NCBI GenBank assembly: GCA_964572045.1
Contig: CAZNEI010000002.1
Coordinates: 1-64,000 of the forward strand
Length of the DNA stretch: 64,000 nucleotides
Direction: 5' to 3'
From: CBDCKR01 sp964572045
Lineage (GTDB): Bacteria > Gemmatimonadota > Gemmatimonadetes > Longimicrobiales > Gaopeijiaceae
Shown here: positions 18,616 to 27,210 of the stretch, in pieces
Position numbering within the stretch: position 1 is the first letter of the stretch
Layout: each line of letters begins with the position of its first letter
Notes under the pieces: model-generated
Seen by the model: the letters and a program-made list of their open reading frames with translations, nothing else
Database searches by the model: none
Told to the model about the DNA's origin: nothing
Translations under genes and position numbers: made by a program

Positions 18616-19998
18616 CTAAACCACCCCGATCGGCTCGGACCGACTGACCACCCGGTCCCCCTCAACCCGCCGCTGCTGCGCCCGACCCAGGGCGATGCAC
18701 AGCGTTCCCCAAACCACGGATACCGGCACCGTCGCTGCTGCGACCCCCGCGAGCGTCATCCCCAGCGCGGCGAAGAGGCCCATTACCCCCGCTCCGGCCA
18801 AATCCCCGCCGCGATAGAGGAACACGTCCACGATCGGCTTCGCCTTGTACTTCTCCGCGGGTGAGACGACGGTGAACAGCGTTTCACGGGCCGGTCTCGA
18901 TACGGCATAGCGCGTGGCTCGATGAACGGCCTGGAAGACGGCCATCACGCCGTAGAGTGTCCAAATCGAGAGAATCGCGAAACCTGCCATCGTTACAAGT
19001 GGGAGGATCGTGAGGGTCCAGCCCACCCCGACGCGCTTGATCACCTGGGTCGTCACGAACATCTGTGTGAGCAGCGTAGCGATCTGAGCCAGCATGTCGA
19101 ACCAAGCGAACCCGCCCACTCTCTGGCTAAAGGTGTCCGTGTTGTCGAGGATGATGTTGGCCTGCGTGAAGTAGATCAACGTGTTGGCGACGGCCATCAA
19201 CACGATGTAGGCACCGATCCCGAGGAGGTAAGGCGAAGTTGCGAGCGCACTTGCACCCTCCCAGAAAGTGCCTCCGATCTCGCTCCTCGGATTCATGTGG
19301 CCCGCAGTCCTGGAACCTTCGACCGAATGCCGGGAGTGCTCGGAAGCAAGAGCGAGCCGGTCGAGCAGCAGCATGGCGGCGATGGCAGCGCAGAAGAGAG
19401 CGGCTCCCGTCAACATCAGGCCGGCGGGAAGGTAGACCGAATCGGTCATGCGGCTGATCAGGTTGGTCCCTCCTCCCCCTGCAAGCGCTCCCAGCGTTCC
19501 GCCGATGCCGATGAACGCGAACATCCGCCTGCCCTGGTCGACGTCAAAGATATCCACCATGAAGGCCCAAAAGACGCTCGTCACAAACAGATTGATGGCG
19601 CTCAACCAGACGAAGAACACATAGCCGACAAGCCGGGCCACATATGTCTCGGCGTCGGTTCCGATCAGTCCACCGCCGCGAGCGGCGTCGGCGACAAGCA
19701 GCCCCGCGAAGCCGACGAGGCAGGCGATCACAAAGAGATACGCCACCGGGAGGAAGCGGCGGCGGTCCATCCTCGCCACTACGCTCCCGAAGGCGAGCAC
19801 AAGCATCAGCGAAACGAGGGACGTCCCCGCGAAGAGCCAACGGAGCTCCCCCATCCCCCCCGAGACACCCATGGCGTCGCGTAGTGGACGGAGAAAGAAG
19901 TAGCCGCACAGCACGAAGAAGTGGAACGCTACCGAGAGGAGCGCGAGGGGAAGCTCGCCCCGTCGAAAGTTCAAGAGCCGCGCCACCATCTCGGTCAC
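18616..19998 (-). CDS. NTP/NDP-exchange-type (ADP/ATP carrier-like) membrane transporter
   Basis: A 460-residue protein with about 12 hydrophobic segments. The N-terminal FFLRPLRDAMG, the SVFWAFMVDIFDVDQGRRMFAFIGIGGTLGALAGG block and the C-terminal ATRYAVSRPARETLFTVVSPAEKYKAKPIVDVFLYRGGDLAGA block are characteristic of the bacterial/plastid nucleotide transporter group (COG3202) and its MFS-like relatives. Well-studied members exchange ATP for ADP in intracellular parasites, but relatives in free-living bacteria have no established substrate. It is an inner-membrane protein transcribed with the same orientation as its neighbours and 18 nt after the LVIVD gene stop, so they may share a transcript. 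Confidence 0.8.
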   Translation of the reverse strand: MTEMVARLLNFRRGELPLALLSVAFHFFVLCGYFFLRPLRDAMGVSGGMGELRWLFAGTSLVSLMLVLAFGSVVARMDRRRFLPVAYLFVIACLVGFAGLLVADAARGGGLIGTDAETYVARLVGYVFFVWLSAINLFVTSVFWAFMVDIFDVDQGRRMFAFIGIGGTLGALAGGGGTNLISRMTDSVYLPAGLMLTGAALFCAAIAAMLLLDRLALASEHSRHSVEGSRTAGHMNPRSEIGGTFWEGASALATSPYLLGIGAYIVLMAVANTLIYFTQANIILDNTDTFSQRVGGFAWFDMLAQIATLLTQMFVTTQVIKRVGVGWTLTILPLVTMAGFAILSIWTLYGVMAVFQAVHRATRYAVSRPARETLFTVVSPAEKYKAKPIVDVFLYRGGDLAGAGVMGLFAALGMTLAGVAAATVPVSVVWGTLCIALGRAQQRRVEGDRVVSRSEPIGVV

Positions 19999-20016
19999 CT
20001 CGCTTCCGCCCTCCTC

Positions 20017-21480
20017 CTAGCTTACCGGCCTGGCCACTCCCGTCGGCCCGTTGTCCCAGTCCTGGGCACTCGACACGTTGGGCATCCCCCAGTCCTCCCC
20101 GTTCCAGCCCGTGAAGCCGTCCATCTGGAACGCCCAGAAGCCTGTCGTTCCATCGCTGATGACGATCAGACCGTCGCTGTTCCGCACGTCGACACCCCAG
20201 GCTCCGTTGCTGACGCCACCGGGTCCGCGCGACTCGTGGGGCCCACTATAGGTGTAGTAGTAGCCCGTCGTATGAGGGTTCGTCGGGTCCAGGACATTGA
20301 CCACTTGAAGTGATTCTTCGTAGCCGGCGATAAAGACGTACGGCCAGCGAACTTCGAAGTTGTGCAGGGTGTTGGGCCAGTTCGAGACCCACGAGCCGAT
20401 CGGCCGCGTGATGTTGGACACTTGGCCGTCAAGCCCGGGCTTCAGGTCCCAGACGAGCATCGGCTTCTCGCCTAGCGTCATGCTGAATGCGAAGCGTCCG
20501 TTGGGCGTGGGCACAAACGTGTGCGCTCCGGTCTGTCCCATCGCTCCGACTATCTGCGCCAAGAGCTGCGGGTTCTCGACGTCCGTCACATCGTAGACGT
20601 ACATGCCCCCGTCCATCGTGACTTCGGGTCCAGGACCGTAGAAGCGATCCTGGCCTGAGGCCGGATGGTAGCCAACGTAGATGTCGTGGTATCCATCCGC
20701 CGTACCCCTCGGCTCGGGCAGCGGTACGCTACCGACCAAGCCGAAATCGGGATCCCCGGCCAAGAACCGCTCCATGTCGTAGATGACGGCGCCGTAGCGC
20801 ACGCTGCGTGGAGAGCGAGTCGTCGCGAACAAGAGGGCGCGACCATCGGAGTGCTTGTACATGTAGATGTTGTGAAACCCACCTGGGACACCTTCCGGGG
20901 AGTAGATGCGGCCGACCTCTTCGACAGTCGAAGGGTCGGGCAGTCCGGTGACATCGAAAACGATAGCCCCCAGCTCCGCGTTGGGGCCGCCCTGTCGGAA
21001 GGACGTCCCCTGCACATAGTAATACCGGCCGTTCACCTTGAAATACCGCCCATCGGAGGAGCCCCAGCCCTGGTGCAGCTCGGCGTTCTCGATCCTCCAC
21101 GAGTAGATGATCTCGGCGTCCGCGGGATCCTCGAGGCTGATCACATCGAAGCCGGACGGCTGCCATCGCTTGCCGACGTAGGCGAACGGGCGCGACATCT
21201 CTTGCTCGATTTCGATGTCGGTGACTCGAATGAAACCGCCGAGAGGGATGTGCGAGAGCACATGGATGTTGGGGCTTCCGCGCATGCCGGGCGGCATGTT
21301 CTGCGGTACGCCCGCGTGAGGCGGATGGGGTCCGGGATCGCTCGGGTTCGCTTGGGCACCGAGATCCTGGGTGGCTCCGAGGAGAAGGACGCCAAGACAC
21401 GCTAGGAACCCCAGGGGGGGTCGAGCCGGCCTCAACGGAGGACGGGAAGGGAAGGGCCGTTTCGCGCGCGTAATCAGCAT
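20017..21480 (-). CDS. Secreted LVIVD-repeat (beta-propeller-like) protein
   Basis: A 487-residue exported protein with a long basic N-region and a hydrophobic core (LGFLACLGVLLLGATQDLGAQA), then repeated strands with the pattern of LVIVD-type propellers: GFDVISLEDPADAEIIYSW, AIVFDVTGLPDPSTVEEVG, MYVYDVTDVENPQLLAQI and LQVVNVLDPTNPHTTGYY. ATG 21480 has a GGAGGT site seven bases upstream, better than the in-frame ATG at 21495. It probably resides in the periplasm or outside the cell. Family function is unknown. It lies between the pdhC and transporter genes. Confidence 0.8.
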   Translation of the reverse strand: MLITRAKRPFPSRPPLRPARPPLGFLACLGVLLLGATQDLGAQANPSDPGPHPPHAGVPQNMPPGMRGSPNIHVLSHIPLGGFIRVTDIEIEQEMSRPFAYVGKRWQPSGFDVISLEDPADAEIIYSWRIENAELHQGWGSSDGRYFKVNGRYYYVQGTSFRQGGPNAELGAIVFDVTGLPDPSTVEEVGRIYSPEGVPGGFHNIYMYKHSDGRALLFATTRSPRSVRYGAVIYDMERFLAGDPDFGLVGSVPLPEPRGTADGYHDIYVGYHPASGQDRFYGPGPEVTMDGGMYVYDVTDVENPQLLAQIVGAMGQTGAHTFVPTPNGRFAFSMTLGEKPMLVWDLKPGLDGQVSNITRPIGSWVSNWPNTLHNFEVRWPYVFIAGYEESLQVVNVLDPTNPHTTGYYYTYSGPHESRGPGGVSNGAWGVDVRNSDGLIVISDGTTGFWAFQMDGFTGWNGEDWGMPNVSSAQDWDNGPTGVARPVS

Positions 21481-21500
21481 GACAATTACCTCCATCGAGA

Positions 21501-21521
21501 TCTCGGGCCCTGCACCCGAGA
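21501..21521 (-). terminator. GC hairpin between pdhC and the LVIVD gene
   Basis: A 7-bp inverted repeat (TCTCGGG at 21501-21507 and CCCGAGA at 21515-21521) lies about 60 nt downstream of the pdhC stop and 20 nt upstream of the LVIVD start. There is no U-tract. It could limit read-through or protect an mRNA end. Confidence 0.3.
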
Positions 21522-21578
21522 GGTTACGGTTTGGCGTAGGAGCAGGACTCCGGGGTCTCGGCCAGGCCCGGAGCCACG

Positions 21579-22817
21579 CTAGACGAGGATAGCGGCAGGC
21601 TCCTCCAACATGGCTTTGAGGGTGGCAAGGAATCGGGCCCCCGTGGCCCCGTCGATCACCCGATGGTCACAGCTCATGGTGACTCTCATCCGGCTGGCCA
21701 CCATCACCTGGCCGCCCTCGACCACCGGGATCTCCTCCACACCCCCGATAGCCAGGATGCCCGCCTCGGGTGGGTTGATCACCGCCGTAAACTCATGAAT
21801 CCCGAACATGCCCAAGTTGGATATGGAGAAGGTGGCTCCGGTGTACTCTGCGGGCTGAAGCCTCTTCGCACGAGCGCGTTGGGCCATATCCCGGAGCTCC
21901 ACGCCGATCCGGGCCACACCCTTCGTGTCCGCGTCTCTCACTACGGGCGTGATGAGCCCGTCCTCTACAGCCACTGCGACCCCGAGGTGGACGCGATTAA
22001 AGCGGCGCACGCTGTCGCCAAGCCAATGGGCGTTGCAGTCAGGATGGCGCCTCAGGGCCGCCGCCGTCGCCCGAACCACGAGGTCGTTCAGCGAAATCCC
22101 CTGTCCTTCGGGCTTGAGCAGCTCGTTGATCCTCTTGCGTGCTTCTTGGGCCCGCGCCATGTCCACGTCGATCGTGAGGAAGAAGTGCGGCACGGGGCCG
22201 AGGGACTCCACGAGCCGGCGCGCGATCGTCTTCCTCATCTGCGTGAGCGGCACGTCCTCGTAATCGGTGGGCGACGGTGGGCCGGACGCCGCAGGTGCCC
22301 GCGCCCGGGGCTCGCCCTCGGCCAAGGCGGCCTCGATGTCGTGTTTGACGATCCGACCGGCTGGGCCCGAGCCCCTTACGGCGGCAAGATCGAGGCCCGC
22401 AGCGGCGGCCAGGCGTCTTGCCAGGGGCGACGCCTTGATTCTTCCTCCGCCAGCAGGGCGGGTAGCGGGGGCCTCGGTTGTGGCCACCCCGGGGGCGACT
22501 GGGGGCTCCACCGGAGCCGCCGCTCCCCCCTCGACCGGGCTTGCCGCCGCGCTCGACGTGAACTCCGAGACATCCTCGTCGGAACCCGCGATCACAGCGA
22601 TCACCTTCCCGACCGGGGCGGTGCCTCCTTCTTCGACAAGGATGGCCCGCAGGACGCCATCCCCCCGGGCGACGAGTTCCATCGTTGCCTTGTCCGTCTC
22701 GATCTCGGCGAGAAGGTCTCCGCTCGCAACTTCGTCCCCTTCGGACTTGAGCCACTTGACAAGCTGCCCTTCTTCCATCGTCGGGGACAGAGCTTCCATG
22801 TAGACCCTAGTAGCCAT
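21579..22817 (-). CDS. pdhC: Pyruvate dehydrogenase E2, dihydrolipoamide acetyltransferase
   Basis: A 412-residue E2 core protein. It has one N-terminal lipoyl domain (lipoyl-Lys in EIETDKATMELVA), an Ala/Pro/Gly-rich linker, a peripheral-subunit-binding domain (ASPLARRLAAAAGLDL then GSGPAGRIVKHDIEAAL), and the CAT domain with RKTIARRLVES and the catalytic SCDHRVIDGATG. ATG 22817 gives the standard MATRVYMEALSPTMEEG start. It is last in lipA-pdhA-pdhB-pdhC, with 134 nt to pdhB. The complex converts pyruvate to acetyl-CoA; a branched-chain substrate is less likely but not excluded. Confidence 0.95.
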   Translation of the reverse strand: MATRVYMEALSPTMEEGQLVKWLKSEGDEVASGDLLAEIETDKATMELVARGDGVLRAILVEEGGTAPVGKVIAVIAGSDEDVSEFTSSAAASPVEGGAAAPVEPPVAPGVATTEAPATRPAGGGRIKASPLARRLAAAAGLDLAAVRGSGPAGRIVKHDIEAALAEGEPRARAPAASGPPSPTDYEDVPLTQMRKTIARRLVESLGPVPHFFLTIDVDMARAQEARKRINELLKPEGQGISLNDLVVRATAAALRRHPDCNAHWLGDSVRRFNRVHLGVAVAVEDGLITPVVRDADTKGVARIGVELRDMAQRARAKRLQPAEYTGATFSISNLGMFGIHEFTAVINPPEAGILAIGGVEEIPVVEGGQVMVASRMRVTMSCDHRVIDGATGARFLATLKAMLEEPAAILV

Positions 22818-22951
22818 ATGCAATCGGTCGACCGCCCAAGCGGGGTGAGGGGAATAGGGAGGAGAACCGGGTGGCCGGAATGCTCTGACCGGCACCTCGT
22901 GGAGAACCCGTCAAGACCGCACGTGACCTCCTTCGGCCCCTTCGGCGACCC

Positions 22952-23932
22952 TCACACATAGAGAACCTTCTCGCAAGCCTCGACCACCAGATCCGCGCTA
23001 GGTTTCGCCCAAGCCTCGAGCCGCTTGTTATACGGCATGGGTGTGTCAGCCTGTGTGACTCGCCCGACCGGAGCGTCGAGATCATCGAAAGCCTCTTCCA
23101 TGAGGATGGAGACCACTTGGGCGCCGACCCCCCCGTAAGGCCATCCTTCCTCGACGTAGACGGCGCGGTTGGTTCTCGCCACGGTCTCGAGAATCGCATC
23201 AACGTCCAGTGGACGGAGCGAGCGCAGATCGAGCACGTCGGCTTCGATCCCGTCTTGGGCGAGCTTGCCGGCCGCCTGCAACGCTACGTGCACCATCTTG
23301 CCGTGCGTGATGATCGACACGTCGTCGCCCGAGCGCTTCCGGTCCGCTATTCCCAGAGGGATGACGAAGTCGTCTCCGTCCGGCACCTCGCCCCTCAGAC
23401 TGTAGAGGAGCTCGCCCTCCATCACAGCCACGGGGTCGTTGTCCCGGACGGCGGCCTTCAGTAGCCCCTTGGCGTCGGCGGGCGTGGCCGGCGTTACGAC
23501 TTTCACTCCGGGGGCGTGAAGGTACCACGTCTCACACGCTTGTGAGTGCTGAGCGCCGAGTTGGAGGGCTGCGCCGGTCGGGCCGCGGAACACCATCGGA
23601 ATCCCGATTTGGCCGCCGCTCATCTGTAGCATCTTGGCTGCGCTGTTGATCACCTGATCGAGCGCCAGGATGGAGAAGTTGAAGGTCATGAACTCAACGA
23701 CAGGCCGGAGTCCGACCATCGCCGCGCCCACCCCCAGTCCCGCGAAGCCCAGCTCGCTGATGGGGGTGTCGACGACCCGTCGAGCACCGAAACGGGCGAG
23801 CAAGCCCTTGGAGACCTTGTAGGCTCCGTCGTATTCGGCTACCTCCTCGCCCACGAGGAAGACGGAATGGTCCCTCTCCATCTCCTCGACGAGCGCTGCG
23901 TTGAGCGCATCCCGGTAGGTCAGCTCCGCCAT
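22952..23932 (-). CDS. pdhB: Pyruvate dehydrogenase E1 beta subunit
   Basis: A 326-residue transketolase-like beta subunit. The N-terminus carries GEEVAEYDGAYKVSKGLL and VVDTPISELGFAGLGVGAAM, with the conserved active-site Glu in the former. A central FRGPTGAALQLGAQHSQ and the C-terminal EEGWPYGGVGAQV are family-typical. ATG 23932 has GGGGAAG seven bases upstream and overlaps the pdhA stop by 13 nt. With PdhA it forms the thiamine-diphosphate-dependent decarboxylase of the PDH complex. Confidence 0.95.
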   Translation of the reverse strand: MAELTYRDALNAALVEEMERDHSVFLVGEEVAEYDGAYKVSKGLLARFGARRVVDTPISELGFAGLGVGAAMVGLRPVVEFMTFNFSILALDQVINSAAKMLQMSGGQIGIPMVFRGPTGAALQLGAQHSQACETWYLHAPGVKVVTPATPADAKGLLKAAVRDNDPVAVMEGELLYSLRGEVPDGDDFVIPLGIADRKRSGDDVSIITHGKMVHVALQAAGKLAQDGIEADVLDLRSLRPLDVDAILETVARTNRAVYVEEGWPYGGVGAQVVSILMEEAFDDLDAPVGRVTQADTPMPYNKRLEAWAKPSADLVVEACEKVLYV

Positions 23933-25008
23933 CGCTCGCTTCCCCACCGCTCCCGGCCATCGAAGAAGAGGCGGCCGTGCTCGGTGATCTCCGAGTAGAC
24001 ATGCTCGTACAGGCTGCTAGGCTGGGGATCGGGAGCGGCGTCGGCGAACGCGGCAGCGTCGTCGACGACCTTCCGAACGTCGCCATCGATACCCTCGAGC
24101 TCCCCTTGGGTCAGGAGCCCCGCGGAGAATAGGCGATCCCGGAGGATCTTGATGGGATCAGCGTTCTTGCTCCTGTCCTCCACCTCGTCCTTCGAGCGAT
24201 ACGTGCCCGCCACGGGGTCCGACATCGAATGGCCTTTGAAGCGGTAGCATTGGGCGTCGACGAACTGTGGCCCGCTTCCGCTGCGCACCCGGCGGATCAG
24301 ATTCTCGAACGCCTTGTAGGTTGCGACCACGTCCTGCCCGTCTACAACGGTGGCCGGCACGCCGTGGGCCGCCGACTTCGCGGCCATCTCCGTATCCGAC
24401 ACCCTCGAGAATCGGGTCCCCATGCCGTAGGAGTTGTTCTCCACCACGTAGAGCACGGGCAGGTCCCAAATGGCGGCCATGTTCATCGATTCGTGGAATG
24501 CGCCCTGGTTGACGGCGGCGTCCCCCAGGAAACACATGCAGATCCGATCCTCGCCCCGGTACTTGATCGCGAAGGCGATGCCGAGGGCGAGGGCTGTTTG
24601 TCCTCCGACGATCCCGTGGCCACCCAAGAACCCTCGTGCCGCCCCGAAGATGTGCATCGAGCCGCCCATCCCGCCTGAAGCGCCGGTGGCCTTCCCGTAG
24701 AGCTCGGCCATTACCTCGTCGGCGGGGAGCCCCTTGGCGAGCGCTTGCGTGTGCTCACGATAGGCGGTAATGACGTAGTCGTCGTCTCGGAGGGGGAGGA
24801 TACACCCGGCCGCCACGGCCTCTTGGCCGATGTGGAGGTGGCAGAAGCCCCCGATCTTGCCGATGGCGTAGGCCTCTTCGGCCTTCTCCTCGAAGCGCCG
24901 GTAGAGCAGCATCTCGCGGAGGAGCAGCTGGAGCTTTTCCTTCGAGAAATCCCCGAGCTCGGGTCCACGGTTGGCGGCCTTCCTCACAGCCGTTTTGGGC
25001 TCGATCAT
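23920..25008 (-). CDS. pdhA: Pyruvate dehydrogenase E1 alpha subunit
   Basis: A 362-residue E1 alpha. Substrate and cofactor landmarks are REHTQALAKG, GGSMHIFGAARGFLGGHGIVG and the thiamine-diphosphate motif GDAAVNQGAFHESMNMAA ending in VVENN. The phosphorylation-loop-like YRFKGHSMSDP follows. Its ATG overlaps the lipA stop by 4 nt, coupling expression of the lipoylation enzyme to the complex. The first ~30 residues are a charged extension. Complete. Confidence 0.95.
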   Translation of the reverse strand: MIEPKTAVRKAANRGPELGDFSKEKLQLLLREMLLYRRFEEKAEEAYAIGKIGGFCHLHIGQEAVAAGCILPLRDDDYVITAYREHTQALAKGLPADEVMAELYGKATGASGGMGGSMHIFGAARGFLGGHGIVGGQTALALGIAFAIKYRGEDRICMCFLGDAAVNQGAFHESMNMAAIWDLPVLYVVENNSYGMGTRFSRVSDTEMAAKSAAHGVPATVVDGQDVVATYKAFENLIRRVRSGSGPQFVDAQCYRFKGHSMSDPVAGTYRSKDEVEDRSKNADPIKILRDRLFSAGLLTQGELEGIDGDVRKVVDDAAAFADAAPDPQPSSLYEHVYSEITEHGRLFFDGRERWGSERWRS

Positions 25009-26132
25009 CGGTCGAGCCCCACCGCAGGATCGCCTGGGACTGCTGCCGACCGGCCGACGCGACCCAGCTCGAGCTGGACCAGGCCGGGCGATCGTTCGGC
25101 AGGCGCCGGGACCTCGACGTCGAGCATCTCCCGGATACGGCCCGCCCCGCCGGCCTCCACCTCGAGGGCTTGCTCCTTCGCATGGTAGCTCGACCGGACG
25201 AGCGGGCCTGCTTCCACATGCTTGAATCCGTATTCCTCCTCGCCCATGCGCTTCCAGCGAGCGAATTCAGCGGGCGTGACCCAGCGGGCCACGGGAATAT
25301 GCTGCCGGGAGGGCCTCAGGTACTGGCCCAACGTGAGGATATCGACGGCGGCCTCCCGCAGGTCCTCCATCGCCTGGAGAATCTCCGAGGCCTTCTCTCC
25401 CATCCCGAGGATGATGCCTGTCTTGGTCAGCATCGAAGCGTCGATCCGCTTCGCCACACCAAGGAAAGAGATAGAGCGCCAGTAGCGGCCACCGGGGCGA
25501 ACCTCGGGGTGAAGCCGTTCGACCGTCTCCAAATTGTGACCGAGAATAGACGGTCCAGCCTCCTGCACGACCTTTAGCGCTTCCTCGTCGCCCTTGAAGT
25601 CGGGAATGAGCACCTCCACCGAGCAACCCGGAACGAGTCTCTTGATCTGCCGGATCGTTTCTGCGAAAACAGAGGCGCCTCCGTCAGGCAGCTCGTCTCG
25701 GTTCACGCTGGTGATCACGGCGTGCTCAAGCGACATCGCCCGAACCGTCTCGGCCACACGCCGCGGCTCATCCAGGTCGAGCTCTGTGGGCATCCCGTGG
25801 GCCACTCCGCAGTACTTGCAGGCGCGCGTGCACACATCACCCAAGATCATGAAGGTCGCAGTGCCCGCCTCCCAGCACTCGCCGATGTTTGGGCAGCCTG
25901 CCTCCTCACAGACCGTGTGGAGGGACTGGGTCCGCATCAGGCTCTTGAGGCGCAGGTACTCGGGACCGCCCGGAGCACGGACCTTCAGCCATTCCGGCTT
26001 TCGGTCACGGACAGAGATCGTGGACAAGCCTGCGTGGGCCCGGATCCGTGGAAGACCCTTGGGCCTTACGATTCCCGTGTCCTTGCCGCCGGGGGCGTAG
26101 CCCCTCGGCCTTTCCGTAGCGGTTCCCGACAC
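25005..26132 (-). CDS. lipA: Lipoyl synthase LipA
   Basis: A radical-SAM enzyme that inserts two sulfurs into protein-bound octanoyl groups. The auxiliary cluster motif is CEEAGCPNIGEC, the radical-SAM motif CTRACKYC, and the C-terminal cluster serine is in VRSSYHA. The core is complete. From the GTG at 26132 (AGGTT six bases upstream) the protein has 375 residues, about 50-80 more than usual, with both an N-terminal and a ~40-residue C-terminal extension ending at the pdhA overlap. It is the first gene of the pdh operon. A later start within the first 40 residues is possible. No lipB is in the window. Confidence 0.93.
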   Translation of the reverse strand: MSGTATERPRGYAPGGKDTGIVRPKGLPRIRAHAGLSTISVRDRKPEWLKVRAPGGPEYLRLKSLMRTQSLHTVCEEAGCPNIGECWEAGTATFMILGDVCTRACKYCGVAHGMPTELDLDEPRRVAETVRAMSLEHAVITSVNRDELPDGGASVFAETIRQIKRLVPGCSVEVLIPDFKGDEEALKVVQEAGPSILGHNLETVERLHPEVRPGGRYWRSISFLGVAKRIDASMLTKTGIILGMGEKASEILQAMEDLREAAVDILTLGQYLRPSRQHIPVARWVTPAEFARWKRMGEEEYGFKHVEAGPLVRSSYHAKEQALEVEAGGAGRIREMLDVEVPAPAERSPGLVQLELGRVGRSAAVPGDPAVGLDR

Positions 26133-26194
26133 GTGTAACCTGCTGCTGGGATGGATGTCGAGCCGTGGCCTTGACGACCCGCACTGGCAAGCCT

Positions 26195-26226
26195 TAAAAA
26201 AAGAAGCCCTTTGACGGGGCCCCACA
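26195..26226 (-). terminator. Candidate intrinsic terminator upstream of lipA
   Basis: On the minus strand a short GCCC/GGGC hairpin with loop CGTCAAA is followed by TTC and seven T residues. It lies about 210 nt after the stop of the zinc-ribbon gene and 60 nt before lipA, so it would separate the M14/zinc-ribbon transcript from the lipA-pdh operon. The stem is short. The rest of 26133-26433 shows nothing recognisable. Confidence 0.45.
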
Positions 26227-26433
26227 AGCCTACTCTCGGACTCCGCACCCACAGCGGGCGCCGCGAGGCCGGCGTCCTTACCCCATCGAGGGCGAACCCG
26301 GAGCCGGGAACTCCACGCCTATACCCGGCGGGACCAAGCTGTTCCCCCCTGCACGAGATCGCCCCGCGGAGGCTTTCGCCGCCGCCCCATCGACGCCGGG
26401 CAGGCACGACGGGGGGCGAACGCCCCGCTCGTG

Positions 26434-27210
26434 TCAGGCGCCCCCTAACAGAACCTCGGCCGTTCCCCTCGCGTTCCGAAGGTATTCGCCGTGGTCCCGA
26501 TATTCCGGCAGATCCTTGGCCATCTCTGAGCCGTACACGCCAAGCCACTGCCGGTAGGTGGCGCGCGCGCCTGAGGAATCACCCAGGGCGAGCAAGGCGT
26601 CGGCTGCACCGGCGAGCCCCAAGAGGTGGTTCGGATGCTCCCGGAGGATCTGCCGCGCCGACGCGAGCGCGTCTTCGCTCAGCGAGCCCTGCAGCTTTAG
26701 CAAGACCAAGTGGAACCTGCCGTCGGCATCGAGGTCGCTGACGATCTCGTGGGCGCGGATGGCCATCGGCAGAAAATTCCTCACCTCGCCCGCGTCGCCT
26801 GCTTCCGCGGCGGTCATCACCCGGTTGAACAGGCGGTCGGCCGCCTCGCGGGGAGTCATCGTTGAGAGGTCGACGGAGGAAACACCCGTGGCGGGCCCCG
26901 TTGGAGACGGTGCTCCCGCTTCTCCGGAGGGCCGGAAAGCCAGATACACCGCGAGTGCCACGACCAGGACCGATCCGGCCAGCACAGCCCCGGCCACGTT
27001 CCGAAGCGCCCGATTCGGCTGGCCGGTCGCCCCGGTGTAGGCATCCTTCCCCCTAGCCACCACACCCAGGGGGGTCCCGCACTGGTTGCAGAAACGCGCG
27101 CCTGGCGGGGGCTCATGACCGCATTCGGTGCAGGCCACGCCCCCGAGCGCCACGCCGCAGTTCGAGCAGAACCGCCCGCTGCCGTCCTGGCCACAACTCG
27201 GGCACCTCAC
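26434..27210 (-). CDS. Double zinc-ribbon, single-pass membrane protein
   Basis: A 258-residue protein beginning with two zinc ribbons (CPSCGQDGSGRFCSNCG and CTECGHEPPPGARFCNQCG), then one membrane helix at about residues 70-92 (GAVLAGSVLVVALAVYLAF), a short linker and a helical C-terminal part with tetratricopeptide-like character (ASARQILREHPNHLLGLAGAADALLALGDSSGARATY). The ribbons would be cytoplasmic and the helical part extracytoplasmic, or the reverse. Its ATG overlaps the M14 peptidase stop by 4 nt, so the two are translationally coupled. Function unknown. Confidence 0.75.
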   Translation of the reverse strand: MRCPSCGQDGSGRFCSNCGVALGGVACTECGHEPPPGARFCNQCGTPLGVVARGKDAYTGATGQPNRALRNVAGAVLAGSVLVVALAVYLAFRPSGEAGAPSPTGPATGVSSVDLSTMTPREAADRLFNRVMTAAEAGDAGEVRNFLPMAIRAHEIVSDLDADGRFHLVLLKLQGSLSEDALASARQILREHPNHLLGLAGAADALLALGDSSGARATYRQWLGVYGSEMAKDLPEYRDHGEYLRNARGTAEVLLGGA

